Shown here one piece after another: positions 35,144 to 43,398 of a stretch of 64,000 nucleotides of DNA (position 1 is the stretch's first letter; the number at the start of each line of letters is the position of its first letter). The DNA comes from Streptomyces decoyicus. Lineage in GTDB: Bacteria > Actinomycetota > Actinomycetes > Streptomycetales > Streptomycetaceae. Location of the stretch: the NCBI RefSeq assembly GCF_019880305.1, contig NZ_CP082301.1:4216001-4280000 (forward strand), written 5' to 3'. Both the position numbers and the translations under genes were made by a program. The notes beneath the pieces are model-generated. The model saw nothing but the letters and a program-made list of their open reading frames with translations, ran no database searches and was not told where the DNA came from.

Positions 35144-35827
35144 ATGACCGCACGCCGCTCCCGCAGCAGCCGATCCGCCGCGTATGCAGCGCTGGCCCTC
35201 GGACTGGCCGGTTCGCTCGCGCTGACCGGCTGCAACAGCCACTCCTCGAAGAAGTCGAAGAGGTCCTCCTCGTCGAAGTCGAAGATGTCGTCCTCGTCGT
35301 CCTCGTCGTCCTCGAAGAGCAAGAAGCGCAGGATCATCGGTGGGGGCGCGGCCGCAGCGGGAGCGGGCACGGCGTCGCGGCGGGTCCCCGACTGCTACCC
35401 CAGCACGTACAAGGTCACGTTCTCCCAGCAGACCGGCCCGAAGAGCCATGTGGCGGTGAAGTTCAAGAACTCCACCAGCCGCGACTGCAAGCTCTACAAC
35501 GCGCCGCTGCTGCGCTTCAACCACGCCAAGGACCCGCTGCCGCTCCTCCAGGGCACGCCCGGCCACCTCGACGGCACCCGCATCACCGTGCCCGCCCACG
35601 GTTACGCCTACGCGGTCATCCCGACCAACACCGCGGCCACCAAGGGCACCGAACAGAAGTCGGTGACCATCGACTTCATGGGCATCTCGGCGAGCTCCGT
35701 CACACACGGTCCGGCGACCGTCAACTTCGCGGAGAAGCGGCTGCACATCTCCGTCGGCAAGAGCAAGGTCACCAACTGGAGCTCGAGCATTCACGGGGCC
35801 CAGCTGGCGGGCGGCGTCGGACAGTAA
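35144..35827 (+). CDS. DUF4232 lipoprotein with Ser/Lys linker
   Basis: Secreted protein of 227 residues. The signal peptide ends in lipobox LTGC (Cys30). A striking linker of about 35 residues is only Ser, Lys and Arg (SSKSKM, then a run of nine Ser). It was probably built by codon slippage of TCG/AAG triplets and may contact the wall polymers through charge. The DUF4232 domain follows with Cys pairs (DCYPS..RDCKLYNAP). Role unknown. It resembles the product at 31576 in the domain but not in the linker. Confidence 0.82.
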   Translation: MTARRSRSSRSAAYAALALGLAGSLALTGCNSHSSKKSKRSSSSKSKMSSSSSSSSSKSKKRRIIGGGAAAAGAGTASRRVPDCYPSTYKVTFSQQTGPKSHVAVKFKNSTSRDCKLYNAPLLRFNHAKDPLPLLQGTPGHLDGTRITVPAHGYAYAVIPTNTAATKGTEQKSVTIDFMGISASSVTHGPATVNFAEKRLHISVGKSKVTNWSSSIHGAQLAGGVGQ

Positions 35828-35900
35828 TCCGCCGATGCCTCGCCCCCCGCCCACCGGCCGGTCTCGTCCCGGACCCGGCCGCCGGGCCCGGGGTCCGCTC

Positions 35901-37709
35901 CTACTCGGCGTCCAGCCCTGCCAGGACGAGCCCCAGCCGGGCCACCCCGCCCTCGGCGATCTCGACCGGGACGCCCCAGTCCTGCTGGTGCACATGGCAG
36001 GCGGGGTACTCGATGTCCGGGTCGTCGTCGCAGGACGCGGCCATCGCCGAGACATGCAGCACGCCCTCGGTCACGCCGTCCGCGAGCACCAGATCCCGTG
36101 CGAGATCGGTGCCCGCGCCCGCGCCGTCGGCCAGCAGCTCCGGCGGCGTCGCGCTGACCAGCAGTCGCGTGGAGGGGCCGTATCGGGTGTCGAGCTTCTG
36201 GCCCGCCGGGGCCTGGAAGACCACATCGAGCCGCAGCGCGCCCGGGGCGACCTCGGTGGCCGCGCGCTGGGTGCGGTGCGCCACCGATTCGACGCGGACC
36301 GCCTCCTCGGGCAGCCGCAGCCGGGTCAGCCGGTGCCGCGCCGACTCCACCACCACGATGTCGTCGTCGACGAGCACCGCGTCGGACGGCTCACGCAGAT
36401 CCGTCGCCAGCGTCGTCACCTCGCCGCTCGCGGGGTCGAAGCGGCGCAGTGCGTGGTTGTAGGTGTCCGCCACGGCGACCGAGCCGTCGGGCAGGGCGGT
36501 CACGCCCAGCGGGTGCTGGAGCAGCGCCTGGTCGGCGGCGCCGTCACGGTGGCCGAAGTCGAAGAGACCCGTGCCGACGGCCGTACGGACGACATAACCG
36601 TCGCCCTCCTCGGCGGGCTCCACCCAACGGACCGCGCTGGTCTCCGAGTCCGCGATCCACAGCCGGTCGCCGGCTGCCGCGAGCCCGGACGGCTGGGCGA
36701 ACCACGCCTCCGCGGCCGGGCCGTCCACCAGGCCCTCGTTGGTCGTGCCGGCCGCGACCTCGACCGTGCCGGCGGCCGGGTCGTAGGTCCACAGCTGGTG
36801 CACCCCGGCCATCGCGATCCACAGCCGGTCCTGCCACCAGGCGATGTCCCACGGCGAGGAGAGGTCCACCTCACGCGCCGGTCCGGAGGCCGGCGAGCCC
36901 TGCCACCACTGCTTGCCGGTGCCGGCCACCGTCTCCAGCGCGCCGGTTTCCGGATCGAAGACGCGCAGGGCGTGGTTGACGGTGTCCGCGACGGCCACCC
37001 GGCCGTCGGGCAGCAGGGCCAGGCCCTGCGGCTCGCTGAAGGAGTCCGTGGTCAGCCCGCGCTCGCCGGTACCGATGCGGCGCAGCACCTGCTCGCCGTC
37101 CGCCGCCAGCTCCACCAGCTGATGCCGGGTGGTGTCCGAGACGAGGAAGCCGCCGCCGGGCAGCCGGACCGCCTTGCCGGGAAAGCGCAGGTCGGTGGCG
37201 ACGGGCTCCGGCGGCACGTACGGGCCGTCACCTCGCCGCAGCGTGCCCTTCGCGCCGTGCTCGGCCTCCAGCTCCTCGACGAGCTTCTCGATGGCGTGCG
37301 CATGGCCCTCGCCGGCGTGCTGCGCGACGACATATCCCTCGGGGTCGATCACCACGAGCGTGGGCCAGGCCCGTACCGCGTACTGCTTCCATGTGGCGAG
37401 CTCGGGATCGTCCAGAACCGGGTGCTCGACGCCGTAGCGCTCCACGGCGTCCACGACCGCCTGGTGCTCGGCCTCGTGCACAAACTTCGGGGAGTGCACA
37501 CCGATGATCACGACCGTGTCGCGGTGCCGCTCCTCCAGCTCCCGCAGCTCGTCCAGGACATGCAGACAATTCACACAGCAAAAGGTCCAGAAATCCAGGA
37601 CGACAATGCGTCCTCGCAGGTCAGAGAGGGTGAGATCCTTGTTGCCGGTGTTCAGCCAGCCGCCCTTGCCGATCAGCTCGGGGGCGCGGACGCGTGCACG
37701 TGAAGCCAT
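35901..37709 (-). CDS. Thioredoxin-like/NHL-repeat protein
   Basis: Protein of 602 residues. An N-terminal thioredoxin-like domain (about 1-150) has the active-site phrase FWTFCCVNCLHV, a CxxC redox motif. At least five NHL beta-propeller repeats follow (PQGLALLPDGRVAVADTVNH and similar). The C-terminal 100 residues include a Cys pair (CDDDPDIEYPAC). There is no obvious export signal, so it is probably cytoplasmic. Relatives are described as NHL domain-containing thioredoxin family proteins without a defined substrate. Start ATG 37709; a GTG two codons earlier is also possible. Confidence 0.85.
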   Translation of the reverse strand: MASRARVRAPELIGKGGWLNTGNKDLTLSDLRGRIVVLDFWTFCCVNCLHVLDELRELEERHRDTVVIIGVHSPKFVHEAEHQAVVDAVERYGVEHPVLDDPELATWKQYAVRAWPTLVVIDPEGYVVAQHAGEGHAHAIEKLVEELEAEHGAKGTLRRGDGPYVPPEPVATDLRFPGKAVRLPGGGFLVSDTTRHQLVELAADGEQVLRRIGTGERGLTTDSFSEPQGLALLPDGRVAVADTVNHALRVFDPETGALETVAGTGKQWWQGSPASGPAREVDLSSPWDIAWWQDRLWIAMAGVHQLWTYDPAAGTVEVAAGTTNEGLVDGPAAEAWFAQPSGLAAAGDRLWIADSETSAVRWVEPAEEGDGYVVRTAVGTGLFDFGHRDGAADQALLQHPLGVTALPDGSVAVADTYNHALRRFDPASGEVTTLATDLREPSDAVLVDDDIVVVESARHRLTRLRLPEEAVRVESVAHRTQRAATEVAPGALRLDVVFQAPAGQKLDTRYGPSTRLLVSATPPELLADGAGAGTDLARDLVLADGVTEGVLHVSAMAASCDDDPDIEYPACHVHQQDWGVPVEIAEGGVARLGLVLAGLDAE

Positions 37710-37773
37710 GTGCACATTCAACGTCACTCCGGTGCGTGCGCATTCCGCAGGTCCCCGCGGGAACACGTCAGCC

Positions 37774-38304
37774 ATGCAGCAATCTCCCGGGGGGCCGCCC
37801 CCGCACTCGGGCAAGTACATGGTGCGCGACCGCATCTTCGGCATCGGCGACGACTACTGGATCGACGACGAGCACGGGCGGCATGCCTTCCTCGTGGACG
37901 CGAAGGCGCTGCGGCTGCGGGAGACCTTCGAGCTGAAGGACACCGAGCGGCGGGTGCTGATCACCATCCGCAAGAAGATGCTCAGCCTGCGCGACACGAT
38001 GACCATCGAGCGGGACGACCAGCCGCTGGCCACGATCAAGCGCAAGCGGCTCTCACTGCTGCGCAACCACTACCGCGTCGAGCTGGTGGACGGCACCGAG
38101 CTGGATGTCAGCGGAAAGATCCTGGACCGGGAGTTCGCGATCGAGTACGACGGCGAGCTGCTCGCGGAGATCTCGCGGCGCTGGCTGACCGTGCGCGACA
38201 CCTACGCGGTCAATGTCGTACGGGACGACGCGGATCCGCCGCTGCTGATCGCCGTCGCGGTGTGCGTGATCCGGCTGGCGGAGCGGGAGCACGGGGACGA
38301 CTGA
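37774..38304 (+). CDS. LURP-one-related (Tubby-like) protein
   Basis: Protein of 176 residues matching the LOR/tubby C-terminal-like beta barrel: MVRDRIFGIGDDYWIDDE, repeated IRKKMLSLRDTMTI and KRKRLSLLRNHY strands, then FAIEYDGELLAEISRRW and a final hydrophobic helix. Bacterial members have no established role; phospholipid binding is suspected by analogy with scramblase and Tubby folds. It diverges from the thioredoxin-NHL gene with 64 bp between them, so the promoters overlap. No clear Shine-Dalgarno is seen. Confidence 0.82.
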   Translation: MQQSPGGPPPHSGKYMVRDRIFGIGDDYWIDDEHGRHAFLVDAKALRLRETFELKDTERRVLITIRKKMLSLRDTMTIERDDQPLATIKRKRLSLLRNHYRVELVDGTELDVSGKILDREFAIEYDGELLAEISRRWLTVRDTYAVNVVRDDADPPLLIAVAVCVIRLAEREHGDD

Positions 38305-38455
38305 CGAGCGGGCTTCGCGGCCGCACGCAGCACCCCTCTGCGGCCCGGAAACATCGGCCTACGATGGTCATCCGAAAGCACTGCCGGGGTGCCCGTGCGC
38401 AGCGTAACTTAACTGCACAGACAGCAGCCCGCGTACGAACCGTCCGAGGGGTCCC

Positions 38456-39280
38456 GTGACCGTCCATCCCAGCCTTCAGTCCTCCATCGATGCCTGGACT
38501 CACTCCATAGAAGCGATAACCGAGCTGGTCACTCCGCTCGTCGAAGGCGAGTGGAACAGGGCGACGGGCCTCCCAGGATGGTCCGTTCGCGATGTGGTCT
38601 CCCATGTCATCGGCCTGGAATGCGAAATGCTGGGCGACCCGCGGCCGATCCACACGCTGCCGCGCGACCTCTACCACGTACGCACCGAGTCGGCGCGGCG
38701 CATGGAGGTGCAGGTCGACGTCCGCCGGCACCACACCGCGCCGGAGATGCTCAGCGAACTCGAATACACCGTCATCCGCCGCTCGCGGCAGCTGCGCAAC
38801 GAGTCCCGCCAGCCGGACGCCGTGGTGCGCAGCCCGCTCGGCGAGGACCGTTCGCTGGAATTCGTGCTGCAGCAGCGGGCGTTCGATGTCTGGGTACATG
38901 AGCAGGACCTGCGCCGGGTGCTCGGCAAGCCCGGCAATCTCGACTCCCCCGGCGCGTATGTGACGCGCGATCTGCTGGTGAAGGTGCTGCCCGGCATCGT
39001 CGCCAAGAGGGCCCAGGCGCCCGCCGATTCCGCGGTGGTCTTCGACGTCAGCGGGCCGCTGGAATTCCTGCGCACGGTCCGCCTCGACGCCGAGGGCAAT
39101 GCCACGATCGACGGCAGCGTCTCGCTCGGCCCGACCGTGACGCTCGCCCTGGACTGGGACACCTTCCACCAGCTGGCCTGTGGCCGGGTCCGTCCGGCGG
39201 CCGTCGCCGAGCAGATCAAGATCGACGGCGATCAAGAGCTGGCCCAGGCGATCCTGGACAACTTCGCCATCACGCCGTAG
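38456..39280 (+). CDS. Maleylpyruvate isomerase-family, mycothiol-dependent protein (DinB/MDMPI fold)
   Basis: Protein of 274 residues. The N-terminal MDMPI domain (about 10-150) has the pattern LPGWSVRDVVSHVIGLE, with metal-binding His in VSHV, and VLQQRAFDVWVHEQDLR with the second His. The C-terminal domain is SCP2-like. Known members use mycothiol, the thiol of Actinobacteria, for isomerase or transferase reactions; the substrate here is unknown. GTG start with GAGGGG six bases upstream. Confidence 0.87.
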   Translation: MTVHPSLQSSIDAWTHSIEAITELVTPLVEGEWNRATGLPGWSVRDVVSHVIGLECEMLGDPRPIHTLPRDLYHVRTESARRMEVQVDVRRHHTAPEMLSELEYTVIRRSRQLRNESRQPDAVVRSPLGEDRSLEFVLQQRAFDVWVHEQDLRRVLGKPGNLDSPGAYVTRDLLVKVLPGIVAKRAQAPADSAVVFDVSGPLEFLRTVRLDAEGNATIDGSVSLGPTVTLALDWDTFHQLACGRVRPAAVAEQIKIDGDQELAQAILDNFAITP

Positions 39281-39378
39281 CGGAGAGGGGCCCGGTCGGG
39301 TCCCGGCGAGATGCCACGCCACCCGATGTCCTGGCCCTCGGCCGGTTGGCGCACGCGGAGTTGGCCCCGGAGTGAGCC

Positions 39379-39392
39379 GTTTCACGTGAAAC
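39379..39392. other. parS site (ParB binding), perfect 14-bp palindrome
   Basis: GTTTCACGTGAAAC in the gap between two convergent genes, 24 bp (start to start) before a degenerate copy. Confidence 0.92.
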
Positions 39393-39402
39393 AGCCCTGT
39401 CC

Positions 39403-39416
39403 GTTCCACGTGAAAC
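39403..39416. other. Degenerate parS site
   Basis: GTTCCACGTGAAAC, one mismatch from the parS core. It is paired with the perfect site at 39379. Confidence 0.7.
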
Positions 39417-39447
39417 GGACCGGCCGCCGACCGCCCGGCTCCCGGCC

Positions 39448-40794
39448 TCAGGCCGGCACGTGGACCGCCTCGACGCGGCTGACGACCAGCCGCTCGCGCT
39501 CGCGCCGTGCCGCGCGCCGACGCAGCCGCAGAATCTGAGAAACGCCGGTCGCTTCCAGGACGAAGACCGAGGCGAAGGCGATCCGGTAGTTGTCTCCGGT
39601 CGCGTCCAGCAGGACGCCGACGGCGAGCAGGGTCGTCATCGAGGCCGTGAAGCCGCCCATGTTGACGATGCCGGAGGCGGTGCCCTGGCGCTCCGGAGGG
39701 TTGGCGGGCCGCGCGAAGTCGAAGCCGATCATCGAGGCGGGGCCGCAGGCGCCCAGCACCGCGCACAGCGCGATCAGCAGCCTCATCGGCGCATGATCGG
39801 CCGGCCAGCACAGCACGAGCGCCCACATCAGAGCTGTGGCACCGACGGTGCCCAGTGCCAGCGGGGTACGGGCCGCGTGATGGCGGGCGATGATCTGGCC
39901 GTAGACCAGGCCCACCGCCATGTTGGAGAGCACCACGAGGGTGAGCAGTTCACCGGCGGTGCCACGGGACAGGCCCTGCGCCTCGACGAGGAACGGCAGG
40001 CCCCAGAGCAGCAGGAACACCATCGCGGGGAACTGGGTGGTGAAGTGCACCCACATGCCCAGCCGGGTGCCGGGCTCCCGCCAGGCGTCCATGATCTGAC
40101 GGCGCACGAATCCGGCGCCGGTGTGCTCGGCGGAGGCGGGCGGCGGCTCGAAGCCCTCGGGGTGGTCCTTGAGGAAGAGCAGCAGCACGACCAGTACGAC
40201 GATGCCGCCGGCGGCACTGGAGGCGAAGGTCGGGGTCCAGCCGAAGGTGTGCAGAAAGCGGGCGAGGACGAGCGTGGAGACCAGATTGCCCGCCATCCCC
40301 ACCAGCGCGGCGATCTGCGCGATCATCGGACCACGGCGGGCCGGGAACCACCGGGAGCCCAGCCGCAGCACGCTGATGAACGTCATCGCATCCCCGCAGC
40401 CGAGCAGTGCCCGCGAGCCGAGCGCCATGGCGTACGACGAGGAGAGGGCGAAGCCGAACTGGCCGACGGTGTAGAGCACCACGCCGAGGGTCAGCACCTT
40501 CTTGGGGCCGAGCCGGTCGACCATCAGGCCGACGGGGATCTGCATCCCCGCGTACACCAGCAGCTGAAGGATGGAGAACGTCGACAGCGCCGAGGCGTTG
40601 ATGTGGAAGCGCTGGGCGGCGTCCAGACCGGCGACGCCGAGGCTGGTGCGGTAGGTGATCGCGACGAAGTAGACCGCAACGCCGATGCCCCAGACGGCCA
40701 TCGCCTTACGGCCGCCGGGCGGATCGGCGGGCAGCAGCCGGGCGGAGCCGCCGCCTATGCCGGAGCTGTCGGCGCTGTCGGTACCACCGCTCAT
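39448..40794 (-). CDS. MFS transporter, 12 helices
   Basis: Major facilitator of 448 residues. The first helix phrase is YFVAITYRTSLGVAG, motif A is GLMVDRLGPKKVL, and a mid-loop follows at KDHPEGFEPPPA. Its ATG overlaps the stop of the GntR gene (ATGA), so regulator and transporter form one operon and the regulator probably senses the transported compound. Similar proteins are annotated as nitrate/nitrite or organic acid/sugar acid transporters; the substrate is not clear. Confidence 0.88.
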   Translation of the reverse strand: MSGGTDSADSSGIGGGSARLLPADPPGGRKAMAVWGIGVAVYFVAITYRTSLGVAGLDAAQRFHINASALSTFSILQLLVYAGMQIPVGLMVDRLGPKKVLTLGVVLYTVGQFGFALSSSYAMALGSRALLGCGDAMTFISVLRLGSRWFPARRGPMIAQIAALVGMAGNLVSTLVLARFLHTFGWTPTFASSAAGGIVVLVVLLLFLKDHPEGFEPPPASAEHTGAGFVRRQIMDAWREPGTRLGMWVHFTTQFPAMVFLLLWGLPFLVEAQGLSRGTAGELLTLVVLSNMAVGLVYGQIIARHHAARTPLALGTVGATALMWALVLCWPADHAPMRLLIALCAVLGACGPASMIGFDFARPANPPERQGTASGIVNMGGFTASMTTLLAVGVLLDATGDNYRIAFASVFVLEATGVSQILRLRRRAARRERERLVVSRVEAVHVPA

Positions 40795-41474
40795 CGCGCG
40801 TCCCCCTGCGCGAGGTTGCGGACCCAGCTGACGTGCCGGTGCACGGCGTCGGTGGCGGCGTCCGCATCCCCTGCTCGCAGGGCTTCCAGGATCTCCGCAT
40901 GCTCGGTGATGTTCTTGGCGATCCGGTCCGGGTGGGCATGCATCACCGCGACGCCCATCCGCAACTGGCGGTCGCGCAGCTGCTCGTAGAGCCGGTCCAG
41001 GATCTGATTGCCGGCGCTGCGCACAATGGCGGCGTGGAAGGCGCGGTCGGTGACGGAGACGGCGGCCAGATCACCGGATGCGGCCTGCTCCCGCATCGTC
41101 TCCAGCAGCTCCGTCAGCTCGCCGGTCAGCGCCTCGGGCACGGGCACCGCCTTGGCCGCGGCATGCTTCTCCACCAGCAGCCGGGTCTCGACGACATCGG
41201 CGATCTCCTGCGCGGAGACCGGCAGCACCAGCGCGCCCTTCTTGGGGTAGAGCTTGATCAGCCCCTCGACCTCCAGCCGCAGCAGCGCCTCACGGACCGG
41301 CGTCCGTGACACCCCCACGGCGTCGGCCAGCTCGCCTTCGGTGAGCAGCATCCCGCCCTCGTAGCGGCGGTCCAGGACGGCGTCCTTGATGTGTGCATAG
41401 ACCCGCTCGGCGGCGGGCGGCTGCTTGGCGGCGGGCACTCTGGCAGGAGCGGTGGGCGTGGCGGCGGAGGGCAT
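40791..41474 (-). CDS. GntR-family (FadR subgroup, FCD domain) repressor
   Basis: DNA-binding regulator of 227 residues. The winged helix (about 25-95) reads GGMLLTEGELADAVGVSRTPVREALLRLE. The C-terminal FCD helical bundle has the metal/ligand residues in TRLLVEKHAA, FHAAIVRSAGN and the closing ITEHAEILEALRAGD. Ligands in this subgroup are usually small carboxylates. It is cotranscribed with the MFS gene by a 4-bp overlap. The start chosen gives a leaderless promoter layout (TATCCT six bases upstream). Confidence 0.92.
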   Translation of the reverse strand: MPSAATPTAPARVPAAKQPPAAERVYAHIKDAVLDRRYEGGMLLTEGELADAVGVSRTPVREALLRLEVEGLIKLYPKKGALVLPVSAQEIADVVETRLLVEKHAAAKAVPVPEALTGELTELLETMREQAASGDLAAVSVTDRAFHAAIVRSAGNQILDRLYEQLRDRQLRMGVAVMHAHPDRIAKNITEHAEILEALRAGDADAATDAVHRHVSWVRNLAQGDAR

Positions 41475-41480
41475 GCACAC

Positions 41481-41486
41481 AGGATA
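41481..41486 (-). promoter_or_regulatory. -10 hexamer of a likely leaderless gntR transcript
   Basis: On the minus strand TATCCT ends 6 nt before the ATG. TTGTATCTATCC around it resembles a half-site for autoregulation. Confidence 0.45.
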
Positions 41487-41639
41487 GATACAACAGGTAG
41501 GCGCACGGCAGTGCATTCCGCGATGCGGACAAGGGTGCGGACATGTGCCCTGGCAGGGGCGCTATGGACCCCGCCCCCACGACTGAACGGCGGCCGGGCG
41601 GCGAGGCGGGCCCCGGCCGGCCGCCGCCCGGCCGCGCCG

Positions 41640-42512
41640 TCAGCCCGGCATCCGCCCCTGGGCGATCAACCGGTTCACGACCTGCGCATGGGCGGGGGCA
41701 CAGCGCTCCCGCGCCTCCCGGCGGTCGAACCAGGCGAACTCGGCGATCTCCCGGCCGGGGGCCGGTGCGATGTCCTGCGGCCCGCCGGTGAAGCAGGTCA
41801 TATGCAGCCGCCGGCCGCTCTTGCCATGGGCGACGTCATGGATGACGAACGCCTCCGACAGCTCCTCGGCGGGCACCACCAGGCCGAGTTCCTCGTGGAG
41901 CTCACGCGAGAGCGCCTCCCGTGCGGTCTCCCCGGGCTCGTACTTGCCACCCGGGAGGTAGAACGTGTCATTCCCCCGCGTCCGTACGCTCAGCAGCCGC
42001 CCGTCGCGCAGATGCAGCCAGCTCACCGACTTCAGCGGCGCGGCACGCTCCAGGGAGATCAGCGGATGGCCGGTCTCCTCGTCCGTCCGCCGTCCCCGCT
42101 CCGTGAAGCCCAGGTACGCGTAGAAGCGTCGGGCCCGGCCGTTGCCCTCGAAGACCTCCAGGGCCAGCGCCCCGTGCAGCGCCGCCGCATGTTCCAGCAA
42201 CTCCCGCCCGACGCCGTCCCCTTGGGCCTCCGGGGCCACGAACAGTCCGCCGACCTCGGCCCCCGGACCGCCCCCGTCGCCCTCCCCGGGCCCGCCGTGC
42301 AGCAGTCCGAGCAGCCCGACGACGCTGCCCGCACGCTCGGCGACCCAGTTCTCCGCCTGGACGAGGTACACCTCGCGGAGGACCCGGGCCCGCTCCCCCT
42401 CGCCCTCCCCGTCGATGAACGGGTGCGCCTGCCGCACGGCCCGGGACCACAGATCGGTGACCGCGTCCTGGTCGGAGGCCCGATAACGCCGAATGATCAT
42501 TTCGCTGCTCAT
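41640..42512 (-). CDS. GNAT acetyltransferase-Nudix hydrolase fusion
   Basis: Bifunctional-looking protein of 290 residues. Residues 1-160 are a GNAT N-acetyltransferase with acetyl-CoA loop QGDGVGRELL and the closing beta bulge FYAYLGFTERGR. Residues about 168-290 are a Nudix hydrolase whose box (GGKYEPGETAREAL then SRELHEELGL) matches GX5EX7REUXEEXGU fully. The Nudix part would cleave a nucleoside diphosphate derivative; the GNAT part would acetylate an amine. Whether both act on one compound is unknown. Later start codons are possible (MIIRRY). No adjoining gene shares its transcript. Confidence 0.88.
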   Translation of the reverse strand: MSSEMIIRRYRASDQDAVTDLWSRAVRQAHPFIDGEGEGERARVLREVYLVQAENWVAERAGSVVGLLGLLHGGPGEGDGGGPGAEVGGLFVAPEAQGDGVGRELLEHAAALHGALALEVFEGNGRARRFYAYLGFTERGRRTDEETGHPLISLERAAPLKSVSWLHLRDGRLLSVRTRGNDTFYLPGGKYEPGETAREALSRELHEELGLVVPAEELSEAFVIHDVAHGKSGRRLHMTCFTGGPQDIAPAPGREIAEFAWFDRREARERCAPAHAQVVNRLIAQGRMPG

Positions 42513-42681
42513 GCGGCCGACCGTAAACAGCACGGCCGGGGGCGGCAAACCCTTTCCGCGCCGGGCCCGGGACTCTGTCGAAAGGGGGACCGCAGAGGGA
42601 TGTCGGGTCCGCCTCAAGTCTGACAAGAGTCCATACCTGCCGCGTACGGACCGGCGCGGATCCCATGGGTGAATAGAGGCA

Positions 42682-42700
42682 GGGAGCCGGGGAGGCTCCC
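42682..42700 (+). promoter_or_regulatory. Hairpin in the leader of the small membrane protein gene
   Basis: GGGAGCC and GGCTCCC form a 7-bp stem with a 5-nt loop, ending about 7 nt before the Shine-Dalgarno of the next gene. It could affect translation. Confidence 0.4.
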
Positions 42701-42720
42701 ACATCCAAGGGGAGTTGACC

Positions 42721-42897
42721 ATGCAGCCCAGGACGAACGCCGGCCGCCGTACGCGGAACACCGTCGTGCTGGCATTGATCGTCGCCGGCCTGTGGGCGGG
42801 CGTCGCACTGACCCGCGGCGCCTCGCACCCCGACGACTCCGTCCCGGTCGGGCCGGTGGGACACTTCAGCCGCGCGGTGGAGCTCATCCGCGGCTGA
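42721..42897 (+). CDS. Small single-helix membrane protein, 58 residues
   Basis: Not a recognised family. The start is supported by a strong Shine-Dalgarno (AAGGGGAG) seven bases upstream. Residues 1-12 are basic, about 13-31 are a membrane helix (TVVLALIVAGLWAGVALTR), and the rest (SHPDDSVPVGPVGHFSRAVELIRG) is outside if the positive-inside rule holds. It stands alone between the GNAT-Nudix and VOC genes. Confidence 0.72.
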   Translation: MQPRTNAGRRTRNTVVLALIVAGLWAGVALTRGASHPDDSVPVGPVGHFSRAVELIRG

Positions 42898-42924
42898 CCG
42901 GGGCGCCGGGCGCCGCCCGGCCTG

Positions 42925-43347
42925 CTAGGCCTTCCGCGGCTCACCGCGATAGGTGCCGAACGACCAGCGGTTGCCCTCGGGATCGCGGGCGCCGAAGCCC
43001 CGCGAACCGTACTCGGTGTCGGTCAGCTCATCGGTGATCTCCGCGCCGGCCGCTCTGGCGCGGGCACACAGCTCGTCGGGGTGGTCGGTGACGACGTAGG
43101 CCCCGAACGTCCCCGGCCGCAGCGGCCAGCGGTCCTCGTCCGCGTCCTTGACGGAGCCGAGCATGATCCCGCCGCCTTCCGGCCAGCAGAGCTGGGCGTG
43201 CTCGACGCGCTCGCCCTCCCCGTAGACCACGGTCTCCTCGAAGCCGAACGCCTCGACCAGGAAACGGATCAGCGCACGGGCGTCGCGGGCCCGCAGCGTC
43301 GGCCATACCTGGGGCGCGGGGGTGGTGTCGGACAGGTTCTCGGGCAT
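42925..43347 (-). CDS. VOC (glyoxalase/bleomycin-resistance) family protein
   Basis: Protein of 140 residues in one VOC module pair: PTLRARDARALIRFLVEAFG at the N terminus and FGARDPEGNRWSFGTY at the C terminus, where Glu and His-like positions bind metal in the family. Substrate unknown. It lies 51 bp after the AraC-type gene on the same strand and may be its target. Confidence 0.87.
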   Translation of the reverse strand: MPENLSDTTPAPQVWPTLRARDARALIRFLVEAFGFEETVVYGEGERVEHAQLCWPEGGGIMLGSVKDADEDRWPLRPGTFGAYVVTDHPDELCARARAAGAEITDELTDTEYGSRGFGARDPEGNRWSFGTYRGEPRKA

Positions 43348-43398
43348 GGTGGCCGGACCTCCTAGGCCGGACAGGCGGCCCCTGGTGAGCCGCTGGCC

